This document shows positions 24,401 through 38,538 of a stretch of DNA of 64,000 nucleotides, piece by piece. The DNA is from Straminergon stramineum. Taxonomy: Eukaryota > Streptophyta > Bryopsida > Hypnales > Calliergonaceae. The position numbers and the translations under genes were made by a program. Each line of letters begins with the position of its first letter. Position 1 is the stretch's first letter. The notes under the pieces are model-generated. The model was not told where the DNA came from and ran no database searches. It was given only the letters and a program-made list of their open reading frames with translations. The stretch lies in assembly GCA_963920665.1 (NCBI GenBank), contig OY987272.1, positions 17,055,001 through 17,119,000 of the forward strand, written 5' to 3'.

Positions 24401-27400
24401 GACCCATTCTCGAAACACCCACCCCACCCCATTTTAGTTCACTGTATAGCATTAGAGAAATTTTGGACTCTCTAGAAGGCTACTACGGGTTGACAAGCCA
24501 CTCTATTTCAAGAGCCCTGCAGGGGCTACTGAAAGAAGAGAATCTCTGACAAAAAAAAGATTCACTTTGTGTGAATATCTCGAATGAAAGGGAGTATATC
24601 TTAATTTACTATTCTCTTTTGAATATAAAATTGTAGTTGCCACAACCTTCCTCCATTAAACTACTTGTGTACCAATGTTCAAGTATTAATGCTCTAACAA
24701 TTGACAATACATTGATTTGCAAAAATAGGAGAAAAGTTCTTGCATATGCAAAAAGAAAGTAATGTTTGAGTCCCTTTTGGCACTTCTAAACAACCTTGTG
24801 GAGAGTCGAAATTTTCTCTAATGGGTTGATGTATTTCCATTTAGTTGTGGTTTACATTTCTACTCATAATTGACATGTTCTAGTTAGAGCAACATAAATG
24901 TTTAAGAAGTGTACATTGAAAGCATAGAATGACCACAACATGTACATTGAAAGCCACATATTATCACTCTCATCAATTTTGTAAGAAGACTATGATTGGA
25001 AATAGAATGACCTACATAACAAGAATAGGTTTCACAAAATCTTCATGAAAAAAATTCACTATAATTTCATTTTTGACAAAAAAAATTTAAATCCTTCTAA
25101 AATCTATTTCACTACATGAGGAAATTTGTTTCCTCACCAAATCCATCTTGCAACTATGCTCAATTCCTTAAGTGGTTGGAAATGGGTTGAAAACTTCTGT
25201 GCATTATTTTCACATTCAACAACGGAAAAACCTGTTCAAAAGGTGAGCAAGTCATTTTGTGTAGTCTCCTACTTAGAGGGTGAAATCTACATAATTGTGA
25301 TTATGGATTTTTTGATCATTCATTGATTACATATTTCTTCCACTTTTAGAAGGGCATTTACATTAGGCAATCTCTTTGTTGTGAGGAATTCTAACAAAAA
25401 ATAGGCATTCTTCAATGGGCTTTGCCCTTCTTGTCATCGTGTTTTTTGTCAAAATTTCTTCTAGCTCTATGATTGCCCTCTATACAACTTCCATTGCCTT
25501 GTTCAAACCTTGCCCTATTGTTGGTTTCTGAGTTTCATCCATGTACACAAGCATACATCTATTGGTCCAATTAATTTGATCATTTTTGGCAAAGCACCTT
25601 GGTGATAAGTCTCGTCTTTTTGAGGTTAAGGTTAACAAGCTATTACCATTCATGAGTCAATTTTATCAACTAAAAAACCATTACAATTCTACCTTTGTTA
25701 AATTCATCATTGTAAAGGATAAATAAATTAGATAGGGACTCTTAGAATGTAGTATAAGTTATAACTAAAGATCAAACAAAGCAAGGTTGACATGGAATAT
25801 AATAGTGTGAAGGTAAGATATAGCTAGAAATGAACACATCGAGGTATTGGTAGGGGATGTGGGAATGTGAAAGTAAGATATAACTATAGATAAAATAACT
25901 GAAGTAGGATATTTGACAGGGAGTGTAGAAGTGTGGTTGGAGGTTGAATAGAGTTGGGGATGAAGTCAACAAGGTATTCACAATGAACTTCTTAGACTAA
26001 GGCCAACTGCTTCAATTGACATGGACTAAAGAAGATATCAATTGAGAGAAATGACAATGCTTTACTATGCACTTGTATTAAGTAAAAATATCAAAACAAG
26101 ACTTTGATAGAGAATTCTAAGGCTTGTGGTGGCAAGATTACGGTGTCCTCCATCTTGCCTTCAATATATATTATCACTATATCTTGACATTTCTTCAAAG
26201 AAAACTAGGAGTTTCTAGGAGGCACTAAGAAATCCTAGGGGTTATTAGGAGGTTTCAAATAGCCACGCAAATAGGAGTTCCTATGATATTAGGTGGATAG
26301 ACCTATCATTAAAAGAAGATGAAAACTTGAACAAAGTCTAGCTTGTAAAGAGAAGTTGTCCAAGTTGATGAAGGGGGAATGCTTGTGATGAACATCATGA
26401 GAATAAGAATGAAATCAATAAAAAGATTGGGTGAGACACTTTCATAACTTTCAATGAATGGTATTTGACTTGACTATATTACAAGTCATAAATGACATGA
26501 GATCAATGGTTTAGATTTGAATCCTCATTGAATTTAGGTTGGAGGTGTATAAAATGGATGGTAATAAGATTCACAAAACTTGGTTTAAGATTAATATTGA
26601 GGTGGTTTTAGATTATGTTTTGGATGCTTATGGTCCTTACCTATATGTAGTTATACATTTTCAAGGCTCACCACTTTGAAATTCATAGAAAATTAAAATT
26701 TAATCACAAAATATATTTCCAATTGAATTTGGTTTGTAATATAAGTGCACATCATTCTATTCAAAATAAATAAAATTCAAAAATTTATCTTCAAGGTATC
26801 CAAATTGCAAACTAATGAGTAATAGGTTGAATTACCTTATATTCAATTGTCATAGAGACCATCCTTACTTAAATACTAGGGCTCTTTTCCTCCTATTAAT
26901 ATTTTGAAGATTATAATCCTATGGGTCTAAATTATAATTTTCAGATTTTTTAAGATATTACTCACTTGCCATGTCATGTGCCACATTGGATCCATAGTGC
27001 CCCTATGCTACAAAAATTTCAACACAATTTGAAATTTGAACCTCCTTCATTTGATATTCACTCTTTTGGATTGAATGTACCCTAAGAGAGCCTAGGAAAA
27101 AGAAGAATTTGAACGTGAATATTCTTTAACAAAATCAAATTATGTCTTGAAAAGAATTCAAACATATCATTTTTATTCTTACAAAATATTATCTTTTTTT
27201 TGTCTCTACATGAGTTGCTTAATAACATTGCACAAATATCACAAAGTGACCAAACTAGTCACATTGCTAGAAAGAGTAGCCAAAAATTGCAATTTCATGG
27301 ATGAGCTTCATCCGAGCCATCTAGCTCCTACAAGCCTTCGTCATCCATCCGCGGCAAGTGAATGGATGACAAGGTTAGAGGAGGATTTGAATAGTTCGCT

Positions 27401-27736
27401 TAAATTGGGGAACGAAAGGGAACGCATTGAGAACTCAAGGGAACACACAGGGAACTGTATCTCTCTCAGTGCACTTGTGTTGTTTCTCTCTAATTAGGGT
27501 TGCAATCCAATTCCTTTGCTCCAAGCTTTGTGCATCCACTCTTCACCTCGTTTGCGTTCTCGCTAAAGTCCTTCCTCGTTGTGCTCCCCTTCCTCCTCTC
27601 GCTGCGGTCAGCTCCATCTCATGAAATTCGAATGAGATGAAATTGCCACTGCGCCAACTAATAGGACTTCTATAACCCAAACGGGCGTGGACTGCGATGA
27701 ATTGTGGCTTGGAAGAGTTTTCCTGCAGTTGAAGCC
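24401..27736. other. AT-rich intergenic DNA upstream of eIF2B delta
   Basis: Mostly AT-rich sequence with no intact element or gene. Composition rises in GC from about 27480, where the promoter and 5' leader of eIF2B delta should lie. Short open frames at 27147-27497 and 27427-27624 look like chance or leader sequence. Confidence 0.5.
25785..25979. repeat. Degenerate tandem repeat, about 60-65 bp, three units
   Basis: Three diverged units share 'gtgtgaaggtaagatata'-like and 'gaagt..acaaggta'-like blocks (starting near 25785, 25847 and 25908). The repetition is also visible in the minus-strand translation as repeated SYILPSH/IPCQ-type segments. Confidence 0.45.
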
Positions 27737-30700
27737 ATGGATCCGAGGTCACGCCGCATACCAGTGACAGGTCCCAAGGTGCGCCAGGTCGGTTTTGTGA
27801 CACCAGGGACAGACGGAGCAGCAGCAGGAGCTGGAGCTGCAGCTGAGAAGGAAGTTGTGAGTTCGATTGCAAATTCGCCGACTCCGGTGATGATTCCGCC
27901 CACAACTGTGCGCCCTCCTCCTCCTCCGACTGTCGAAATTCCGCTCAAAGCAGCAGCAGAGCCGGTGGCGGTGCCGTCTCCGTCCCACAGACGGGGGATT
28001 GATGTGGACTCCATTCCCTCGGCCCCAATTGGAAGCTACCACTCGGTCGATCCTGTTCTGGAGGGATCGTCGTCGTTGCCTTCCAGCAAAGGAGGTGCGT
28101 TGCGTTGGGCCCTCCTTTTCTCGAAGTAGTATTGGCCATGTTTTCTCTCTTCCAATTACTTCTACTGTAAAGAATTGGGAATTGATTTTCTATTACAATC
28201 GTATGATCATCTTGTTCTGGCATGTGGTCAGCTCAACTGCAGGGGCTGGTGTGTCTTGCTGTGGTTGATTTTTTATCATCGTCTCTGAATACTTGGACAT
28301 GTCCGTGTGTTTCATGTAGTCGTTCGTTATCATATTCGTCGTAAACGCAGTCTTGCTCCAGCTCTGTTAAATTTCCCTCTTCTCGTAGACAAATAGTCCT
28401 CATTCCTGTCGGTTCTTTGCAGATCCCAATTGCTTTCAATTTTACAGAATTTCTTATCGATCCTCTATTGAAATTTTACAATCAGCTTGTTCTGCACAAG
28501 GCCAGCTTCGTGGGATCAATTGCAGGGGTTGGCCGTACTGTGGTTGATTGCTGATTGGTATTTCTTGGCGTTCTGAATACGGGAACTACACCTAAAAGAG
28601 ATATCGCTGTTCATGTTTCTTTGCGGAACCAGATGCAATCATGTTCTGATCCATCTCAATCTTAGCTACGCAAAAATGAGACCGAAGATTCTAGGACTTT
28701 GCTTTTGTGGGGTTAGATTGGATTGCAACAATACTAGCTAACTTTGAAATATTGACAGATTCGATGAACCGCTGTCGCAACGTAATATGTGCAACCTATT
28801 TAGAGAGAGTTACTCGATAATCTGACTCAAGATTGCCCTGCGCTTGCAGGGAGCACAGTCGGCGATGGATATAGTGCCATATCAGATAGCGTTGCTGAAT
28901 CTTCACTGCTGGGTAGGCCGACCGCAAGCACAGTTGGAGATTTCTCAGAGAGGATCAAGTACAAGGCCTTAGACCCTGCAATTGGGTCAGTGCCCGCAGA
29001 CGGTGGTGTACCTGGTGTTAAGGTTGGTAAAAGTCCAAGAGCTAATAATCAAGGTATTCCAGCGTTGGCAGGCAACGACTCGAAGCCCTCTGGAGCACCT
29101 CTAGCTGATGGTATACTTCTTCATACTTTGGAGCGACTTTTTCCTGCTTTGTATAAATGCCTTGTAGCTTATTTGCACTGGTGACTATTTTCCGCAATCC
29201 CCTGTCCAGGACAAGTCTCACCATTGGGATTTCCTATTAGGATCAAAGCCGTTGAAGGAGAAGACTTCAAAAGCCGAAAGGAGGGCAAAGCAGGAAGCTG
29301 AGCGGGCAGCCAAACAGGCGGGTAAAGAAGTTGGTAAGTCAATACAGCAATCTCCTGGTTAATCAGATTAACATTGACACAACGTTGATAAGTGTACTTG
29401 AGGTGTTTTTCTCTTTATATTGCGATACCTGCTGACGTCACCTTGCAGTTATTGCTACTTGCTTTACGTGTAATCTTTCATTGCTGCTATGTAGCAAAAC
29501 CTTATTTAAAGCTGTGAGTGTATGTCTCTGTTGCTAGCTGGTGTTAAAGGAGCAGTAGGAGGTGATGCTAGTGCTCAATCTAAATCGAAGGGAAAGAAGG
29601 AAACCACATTGGAGAAGAAGGGCGTACAATCATTTGAAAGGAAAGGAACAGACCAGTCCGGCGAAAAGGAGAAAAAGAAGGAAGTTCCAGCTCCCCGCCT
29701 CCAATTTGACGACAAGGAACGAGTTGCGAAGGCTAAAAGGCGATCTCTTGTGGAACAAACCGAGACAAAGAACCGTGTTGAACTTTTCAGGCACCTGCCT
29801 CAGTTTGTTTACGGGACACAGCTACCTTCTTTGGAAGGAAAATTCTTTCAAGATGATGCCTCACACCCACATTTTGCGGTCTATCAGGTTTGACTGCTTG
29901 CTTGACTATCAGAAGCAACATATTTCTGTGAGAATTTTGTTTCTCCCACTGTGAATGTATTATGTTGTGTATGGAATAAGTAGTAGCTGCCCCCCACTGT
30001 GACTTCAGTAGTTTGTTGTCTTCTCTAACGAGAGTATCGAAAATAACTGGTACTTCGACAGGTTTTATGTTATCTCTATTGTCGTCTTTTTAGTCTGCTG
30101 CCGGGCATTACAATATACACATCCTTCCCTTCGTTTATTGGTTTCCTCTGAATCTAATATAAGGATTATGCTCCTCTATGTCGATTGTTGATTATTGGAC
30201 TTCGTTTCGATTAATACTTCGTTTGGGGCGGCAGCTTGGTCTGCAATACTTGCACGGGGACATAATGGGAGGAAATGGCCGTTGTGTGGCCATGCTGATG
30301 GCTTTTCGAAGGATGATAATAGATTATGAAACTCCCCCGGAGAAGACCTTGGTTCGTGATCTAGTGACCAAGACCAACAATAACGTCAATTTTCTCATTA
30401 CTTGCAGGCAAGGATGAACTCTTTGTTTCATGTGCTTTAAGCTCAATACATCAGACGCTCGCTGATATGGTTAATTATTATATTTTAGTATTCAGAGTTC
30501 AGGACGAGCAGGAAACGTATCTTTCTTATAAAGTCAGTCTTGAAATGCTCGAGTAGTCATTTGCTACCTCACTTAGTAGGTGCAGTTTCGATGACCAATT
30601 ATTCTTGTTATAAATGTTTGGTGTTGGATTGTCACTTAAGTCTTTCATGTATTGATTGAATATTTCACCTGCAGGCCCCTTTCAATAAGCATGGGTAACG

Positions 30701-32096
30701 CAATTCGCTTTCTGAAAGCAAAAATTGCAAAGCTCGCTCCGACTCTTCCTGAAGCTGAAGCTAAAGCAAATTTGGTTGCTGAGATTGATAATTTCTTGCT
30801 AGAAAAGATCGTCTTTGCAGATAAAGAGATTGTCAAGCATGCGGTGACTAAAATCAGAGATGGAGATGTTGTCCTTACTCATGGATATTCCTCTCTTGTA
30901 GAGATGATTTTTATGAGGGCAAAAGAGATGGGCAAAAAGTTCCGCGTTGTGATCATCGATTCTCGGCCTTTACTTGAAGGGAAGCGTCTTCTGCGTTCCC
31001 TCCTCAGCAAGGATATTCACTGTACCTATACCCATATTAATGCTGCTCCTTACATCATGCAAGAGGCGACACGTGTATTCCTTGGGGCTTCGTCTGTTTT
31101 TGCGAATGGGACAGTTTATGCTCGAATTGGAACTGCTTGTGTGGCCATGGTGGCTCATGCATATGGCGTGCCAGTCATGATATGTTGTGAAACTTACAAG
31201 TTTCACGAGCGTGTGCAACTTGATTCCATCACCTCTAATGAGCTTGGTATGTTGGATATTTCCTTCATGTTGGTGCAATTTATTTATTTTTTAGGTCCTG
31301 TAAGATTTTCAACAAATTCTCTTGTCTGACAGAGAAGCTGTGATTTGTTGACTCTTGCCTAGTCTTTTTAATTCCTTGAAGTGCGTACTTCTCAAAACTG
31401 CACCTTGGTTACAGGTGACCCTGATGCATTAGTGAAGGTGTCTGGGCGGAAAGATTCAGCTCTCGAAGGCTGGTCCGATATTGAGAACATGCAACTATTG
31501 AACCTCACGTATGGTTCTTCACTGGAAAGTTGTGTCTGAAATTAGTCATCGCCATGCTGAGAATCAGCGGAGTATCTCATGTGTACTTGCAATGTATGAA
31601 TTGGCCATCTGACCTGTTGTTTCTTTTATGCAGGCCATCTGACCTTTTTCTTGTAAGACTGTATTTACGAATGTAATTTGGTGTTAATTGAAGTTTTGAT
31701 TTGTTTTGGGTTTCAGATATGATGCGACCCCTGCAGACTATGTCTCGATGATCATCACAGAGCTTGGCATGGTGAGAACATATTTAACTTTCTGTATGTA
31801 TTGTTGATTTATGAACTATTAAGCTGGAAATTTTGGCGATTGGTGATCGGTAGTTTCAGTTTGGCAGTCTAATCTGCAGCTTCTGTTGACTGGTCTGGAA
31901 GAAAGCAATGCTTTGTAGTACTCATTTTCGTCCAACTCCAGTGAGATTTCATTCTCGAAACGAATCTTACTTTTACTTCGTAGATTAGTGGATATGGATG
32001 ATAAATATCTGATTAATCATTGTTATGATTTTGCAGGTCCCTCCAACCAGTGTTCCTGTAATACTTCGAGAATACAGGAAGGAGCCCACAATATAG
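27737..32096 (+). CDS. Translation initiation factor eIF2B, delta subunit
   Basis: Nine exons: 27737-28094, 28850-29110, 29241-29333, 29538-29887, 30235-30407, 30675-31246, 31415-31508, 31717-31771, 32037-32096; 671 aa. eIF2B is the guanine-nucleotide exchange factor that recharges eIF2 with GTP; delta is a regulatory/scaffold subunit of the hexameric core. The N-terminus carries VRQVGF, as in plant delta subunits, then a low-complexity, Lys-rich region with KAERRAKQEAERAA near 212-235. The IF-2B fold fills about residues 340-671, with RPLSISMGNAIRF, DGDVVLTHGYSSLVE, DSRPLLEG, THINAAPYIM, and the end VPPTSVPVILREYR. Exon 5 ends at a GC donor (AG|GCAAGG), which restores CRPLSIS; the other introns are GT-AG. 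An in-frame ATG at 27704 could add 11 residues. It is a single-copy housekeeping type of gene in most plants. Confidence 0.93.
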
Positions 32097-32727
32097 AATC
32101 GGCGTTTGAGGTAGTCCGTACATCATGAGACTTCTGAATTTTTTTGGATAAATGTAGGATGAAACATGACCGTGATGTTGAAGAGAGCTCTTTTAAGACT
32201 TGATGAAGCGATTACGAATTTTGTTTCGAATACACAGAAATGTGAATTATCTCCCCAAGAGTTGCAAAATTGCACTATGGAAGTCATCAGCAGGATGTCG
32301 CAAATTCTACGGTAATTCCTGGGGAGCCCCTCATCATGAACTGCCAGCATCAATCCTTTTGCTTGCTGCCGCACATTGGTCAACCCTATGCATCCTATGC
32401 GGCATCCTGTGACCACGGCCAATCTCTTCCGTGTACCGCCTGTAAGTGAGTATACTAACTCTTAGCTCCAACTAAGGTAGAGGATACCACTTGCGTCACC
32501 CAAAGCATTTTAACATATGTAGGAGTGTGACTTTCGGAAGATGTATAGAGCTGTGAAGTGACCTTTGGGTACAAGAGCCAGAAGAGCCAGATCAGTTGAG
32601 ATTAAATATTTATCACTATGTAGGAGTTTCTTATGCAATTTCAATCTGGGAGGTTGTAGATTTCTGGAATTGACAATCTCATCTCCACACAAAGACCAGT
32701 GGCCATTGACATTTAGTCAAGTCATGC
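32097..32727. other. eIF2B delta 3' region
   Basis: Probably the 3' UTR and the following spacer. Short open frames on both strands show no recognisable product. No clear polyadenylation site can be fixed. Confidence 0.45.
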
Positions 32728-33982
32728 TTAACCCCTCATCGCCCAAAGTCCAAGCATGTGTAAAAGCATCTTTGCTTTTCAAGTGCTATGAGTCTAAATT
32801 TCAGTGAAGTATGAAAATCTCAACCGTACAATCTTGTAGTTTGCATGTTGTAGATGGTGTGAAACAAATTTGGGGTCATTTGACTGTATAGATGGAAAGA
32901 TTATAATGTTTTAGTCTTGAAAAAAGATGCTGAAATTTTCTTAAAAACACATTTGGAGGTGAAATTCGATTTCTAAACCTTTTCAAATGAAAAAACTTTT
33001 AACTACAAAGTGATTCAAAACCAAAAGATAAACACCTTGGTGGAAAAAAAAATCTTTCAATTGACTCATTGTGTCTGCAAAATTGTTTTGAAATGTCAAA
33101 AAATAGTGAAAAAAGTAGCAAAAAATCACATCTATGGCTGAACCTCCCTCTACTAAAATGCTTCTCAGTCACTCATTACCTCTTGGATTGATATGAAATT
33201 TTAATCACACAAACTAGACTAGTATGTAGAACTTTTTCAACAAAAATGATTGAAAATGGACCATGTATGAAGAAGTTATAAATTGTGGAAGTTTACTGTA
33301 ATGCAAAAATGTATGCATTTTGAACTTTGAATTACTCCCACACATTCAAAACAACTTGAATTGACATGAAAATTTTACCACAATAAATAGACCTTAAGAG
33401 GAACGAAATCCAACAAATTTGATTGAAAACAAACATTTTATGAAAAAGTTACAAGCCCTTGAAGTCACAGCTAGGGCTTTTTTTTTCATTTTTTACAAAG
33501 TGCCAAAGTGGTGATATTAAATGTTATAGTAGTGTTCCAAATTACAACATTCATCCACATGTTGGATGTATACTAAGTTTTTCATCCACAATCTAGTGAT
33601 TTCATCTAAGATTTTTTCTTCATTCAAAGTTGTTTGGCGATTTCATTCAAGTTTTTTGACATTTTTTTGGGCATTTTTTAGCTAGATTATTTTTTTTGGT
33701 GTAATTTGGCACCAAAAAGCCAAAAAAAAAAGCCCTGGTTGCAGCCATCATAATGCAATGTAGTGAGCTCAAATTGAACCTGTGAACTTCGAAGGGCTCT
33801 CAAAAACTCTATACATTTTGGATTGATTTGAAAATTTTACCAGTGAAATTAGACTAATATGCACAACTTTTCCAACAAGTTTTATTGAATGTAGACATCA
33901 AATGCAAAAGTAACAACACTTTGAATTTGAATGCCAAACAATGTGAGGACACTTTTCGTCCCCTTGGGCAATGAGGGGTTAA
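32728..33982. repeat. 1.25-kb TTAA-flanked element
   Basis: Bounded by TTAACCCCTCATCGCCCAAA on the left and TTGGGCAATGAGGGGTTAA on the right, an inverted terminal match of about 18 bp with one mismatch. The inside is AT-rich with no protein-coding frame. The ends are related to, but distinct from, those of the 250-bp family H. Confidence 0.7.
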
Positions 33983-34432
33983 CTTACACCACTTGCTAAT
34001 AAGCATAGCCAAGTGTACGAATCTATGAGTTCTTTGATTAGCATGTTTGTTGTCGAAGATAGGCTTAGTTTTAGTACCCTCTACCTTAATCCTTAAACGA
34101 CATTTTTAGCCACAATTGGCCTATGGTATACAATGTATACTGTTGTGAGGGGGAATACTTGTTAGGGCTGTAGTGGTTGCAAGGAACAAGACTAACATAG
34201 TTGATATGTGATAGAACAACTTTGGTGGATGTACTCCAAATTATCAACTTCAGCCCAAGCTTATTGTTGGGTTCCTATTTAGTGATTGTTTCATTCGTTG
34301 GACACTTGTGTTTGAAGCTCTAAAGGATGGAAAGACCAACACAAATGGGCCGAAGCATGAATCATGAAGCTGTACTACACCTCTTTCTCAGTTGCAATGG
34401 GTTCCTTTGGATGAAATCAATTCACTAAAAGA

Positions 34433-34583
34433 AAACTATGTTGCATTTAACAAAATCCAGGTGACATTTTCTGTAAACTGCATTCACTGAAACGCAATTT
34501 TTTGAAAATTGTGTTTTAGTGAACATAGTTTATAGAAAATGTCACCTGGATTTTGTTAAACGCAACATAGTTTTCTACTAGTG
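34433..34583. mobile_element. CACTA-type palindromic MITE
   Basis: A 151-bp near-perfect palindrome. The left end starts CACTAAAAGAAAACTATG and the right end, reversed, CACTAGTAGAAAACTATG; arms of more than 60 bp pair with few mismatches. It is flanked by the 3-bp direct repeat ATT at 34430-34432 and 34584-34586. CACTA ends plus a 3-bp target duplication fit the CACTA (En/Spm) superfamily. It has no coding capacity, so it would need transposase from elsewhere. The transcript would fold into a long hairpin, a possible small-RNA source. Confidence 0.85.
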
Positions 34584-37266
34584 ATTTGTGCCCATGGATT
34601 GTAACTCAAATTTTGATAAGATCAAACTCGAGAAGTTGTGATCTCTCTACAATGATAGAAGATTGTCCCTTTGTAAAAAAAAATTTTGATTCAAGTTGCA
34701 AGTTCAGTTCTAATAAGCTTAGGTTGGTTGCAAGTGCTTCTAACAAGGATTTCAATTTGTAACTAAGCATCCCTCATGTGCACTCTTCTAGTAGCGAGAT
34801 TTGATGAGCCTCTTGAAACTCTTAAAGATCTTCTACCATAAGGGGATTCCTATCAAGTTGTTGGGTTACAATTTGCAATTGTTTTAACTTGTTGCTATTT
34901 GTATTCATATAAGCATACTTCAATTCAGGTACAATCACTATGAGCTGAAGATTAGGAAAATTCCATTTTTGGAACACACAAATTGAAGTAGGTACTTCAT
35001 CCTCGCCAAGTTGAGGATGGTCAACTCAAGAAACTAGTTTCGAGCTTGTCGCATATTCCATGTGAAGAGCAGAAGCCAATGAGAAATCCCCTTCCTAGAT
35101 ATATGGCCATTTGTTGGGGTTAAATGCTTCAACTTGTGAGCAAATGATTGGGGCACGGGTTGGAGGCCGTCACATTGGTCAGAATTGCTGGTGCACCTGA
35201 CTATATTATGACAGACTGGAAATACGATGAGGACGACGGTGATTGTACCCAAATCCACACAACATTTTAAGGGTTAACATACGGTATGGTTCCCTCACAT
35301 GATTGATTTTGAATTTGCATGAGGTTAATTATAAAAAAAAAAGTTGTTGCTTTTAACCACTCGAACACTCTCAAAAAATTATTTATTTATAAATTGATCA
35401 ATCCATGTGTGTACGTAGTATGTATGGTATGTAACCTTTAATGGGTTTGAACCAATCAATTGTTGTAATAAAATATAGAAATCAAAACATATAGAAAATG
35501 GATGCATTCACATTAATATAAAGAAAGATACTACATCTACAAATAACATTACATGAATTATATTTTTATATAGAATATTGATGTGTTAAATAATGAGTTA
35601 CAAATTTGGAACATGCATGCAATTTACAAACTTACTAATGGTATGTACTAATGAGTAGAAATACATTAATAAAAGTGAACATGAATGTGTAATTTCTCTT
35701 GAAATACAATATTAGCAATACAAAATAATTCAAATAATACAAAAAAATGCTATCAGTGCTATTCTATTTGTTTCCAAAAATCATTTGGAAAAAAATCTTT
35801 TTATATATTAATATATGATAATATTTATGTTTTACAAACATTAAACAATAATACTTATAATTCCTACAGATGTAATTAGTAACACATCTGAAAAATAGAA
35901 TATTGTGGGATATTTTAGAGAGATGTTGATTATGCTTTGGTTTTTCAATTGGCTATAAATAATAAAAATTACAGAATCTTTACTAGTTATTTTCCCAGAG
36001 ACTCCTATATTATATGGTCTTGATTATAATCACTTATAATGCATTTTAATCCAATCTCGAGGGATTTAATTTGTTTTAATGTAGAAAATTCTTGTAGCCC
36101 TTTTAACAAGGATCCCCAAAATGTAATTATATACATGAAATGAATATTCTTTGAGGACAATAATAGCATTAAAAATGTAATTATATGAATTTTGTTAATA
36201 CATGTATCATGGGACAAGCTACCTAACTTTGGGGGCTTTTAAATAAAAATTTAAGATTTTTTTATTGTAAATATAACACTATGAATGAATTTTAATTTTC
36301 ATTGGAGGGAACTTCTTGTATGGATTTTTGAAAACTATGCATAATTGTTCAAATTCTTCATATATATTGTGAATTTTCTTCTAATATGTATACTACCCAA
36401 CACTTTCTACATTTTATTCTTTTTAAATTTGATCTTCACTTAAATTTTTGGTCTTTCTAATTTGATATGATTTTTACAAAAGCCATCCTTTAAACTGTTT
36501 TAATGCCAACGACCCCTCTATATAATACAAGAGTTGTGTACCTAGGGTTATTTTCTCCTATTGCATTCAAATTTGACAAATGTAGAAAAATAATAATTGA
36601 TTTTTTATTTTTCAATGTTTCATGTAGGAAAATGTAGATGACAAAAGTGCATTGAAATTGCATAATTTTCAAATCTATCCTATGGCAAAGTCATCTAAGG
36701 GGGGTACCTTCAAAAATTTATAAAGATAAAATTGTTGCTGTTATAGTGCAACTTGCCATTCAACTTTAAAAATAGAGATACTAAGAGATATTCTCAACTC
36801 AATTTATACCATTTGCCTATTGAATATTAGAAGGTTTGTATTATCATTGTTGTCATCATTCTATATAACTCTTTGTATTGCAAGCTTTCAATTAATACAA
36901 GGAGGCTAACTTAATTAGATGTCCTTCTAACATTGTATTATCTTACAATATTCTAATATAGTAGGAAGTATCATATATAAGTTTATGTAGAGCTTAAAAA
37001 ATGATTTTGAGAATAGTAAAGAAGATGGTGGAATAATCAAATGAATAGTTGGGAAAGTGAAGAAAAATTTAAGAACTCTTAAAGTGAATTTTTTATTATC
37101 AAACTAGGCATCTTAACATCTTAAACTTGGAAAGCTACAAATAGAAATATTTTTCAAATGCCAGAATATGGGTTATATTATTTCTAAGTCAAATGTCATT
37201 GAATTGTTACAAGTTGAATAAGTAATATTTGTGTCAAAAGTTGTTTTTTTCCCTTTAGAGATCACA
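34584..37266. other. AT-rich intergenic DNA
   Basis: No gene seen. A less AT-rich patch at 35034-35258 has an open frame on the minus strand with no recognisable domain. The rest, especially 35330-36900, is very AT-rich with no element ends that I can define. Confidence 0.5.
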
Positions 37267-37650
37267 TTAAACTCTAAAGTCCCAAGATTTTTTTTGTCAA
37301 AACCACTCAAAACTACCATTTCTATTGCAAATAGCATAAAGAATTAAATTTTTTTTCACATTTCTAATTTTAGGCTATTACACAAGACCAATTTAAGAAT
37401 GTATGGAAGAAATTTCAGAATCTTTGACCTCATGGATTGCAAGATAGTCTACTTGTATTTTAAGTGAAGAAAATGTTACTTTTCTATCACACCTCATATG
37501 ACCAAATTATAAGACTTTGAATCTTCTTAGTTTAAAATTTATGTACTATAAATATAGAGTTTAAACATTTTTAAGTTGAAGAATTGAGTTAAAAGTCTTG
37601 GAAAAAAAATTGAGAGAAGAAATCTTGATTTTCATTCTTTAAAAATTGTT
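37267..37650 (-). repeat. Family E element, partial copy
   Basis: Begins TTAAACTCTAAAGTCCCAAG and follows the reversed family E copy at 56585-57512 for roughly 400 bp ('aactaccatttctat' against 'aactgccatttctaa', then the 'gattgcaagat' region). The other end could not be found, so it is truncated or too diverged. Confidence 0.45.
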
Positions 37651-38538
37651 AATTAGAAATAGGTACTAGATTGAAGGAAAAATTAAATCATTAACAATTC
37701 TAGGATGGAATTGAAACACACTAATCCCAATAATGAAATTTTTCTAGAAAGTGAATCAACCACTATGGTTTTTCTTTTTTTGAAAAATTGTGAAAATTGA
37801 GTTCGGAAATGAATCATATAAGTTATTTTGTCGAGAAGATGTGTTGATTGCCTCAAAAACAAAACTATCTTTAACCTTCTTATCACTAGTCCAATTATAA
37901 TGAATCAAATCTTTTAAGGTAGATAAAGAGATTTTCTAAAAAAAACACTTTTGACTTAAAAATAAATAAAAATAAAAATTGTGCTATATAGCAAATCCCA
38001 TTTTGGGTCTAGAATGGCATAACATTTGGTTCTAGGAATTGATTGAAGTAAAATTATATCCTCACAAAGTTGATGTGTTTTCCTATTTCTAGAAAATTTC
38101 AAAAAATTACAACAAAAATTGAAACCGTAAGAGCCTACACAAAATCTATTTTGTCCCCCTAAGGACCATGGTTATTTAAGAGTTAAAATTTTAAAAATTA
38201 CAATGTGGCCCTACATAAGGGAGGCAATCCATTTTTGACCACTTAAATAGATATACTTATCTGCAAGGGAGGTTTGACTGGTTTCAACAGTGGAAAATTT
38301 TTTCTATGTGTAGAAATAGAGTTCACAAGGTTTCCATAATTTTTCAGATTTTTCTTTTTCAAAATAGAATTACTACAAATTTTTCAGCTGAAGATTCTAT
38401 TCCACCTATATTTGTCATATAGACCTTCCTCTTTTCGACCAAGGGATGGTTGCTAAATCTAGCTAGGATTGGTTGCAATATTGACAATCTTGTAGCCAAT
38501 CATAATGTGCCAAAGTTGCATTGGGAAGTATGCCAGCA

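Noticed and set aside
27147..27497. 116-codon open frame upstream of eIF2B delta.
   Set aside because: AT-rich first half, no motif, overlaps the expected promoter and leader; nothing supports translation.
29111..29240. A shorter intron in eIF2B delta ending at the CAG at 29219.
   Set aside because: It shifts the frame and meets a stop; the acceptor at 29240 restores GSKPLKEK and the Lys-rich region.
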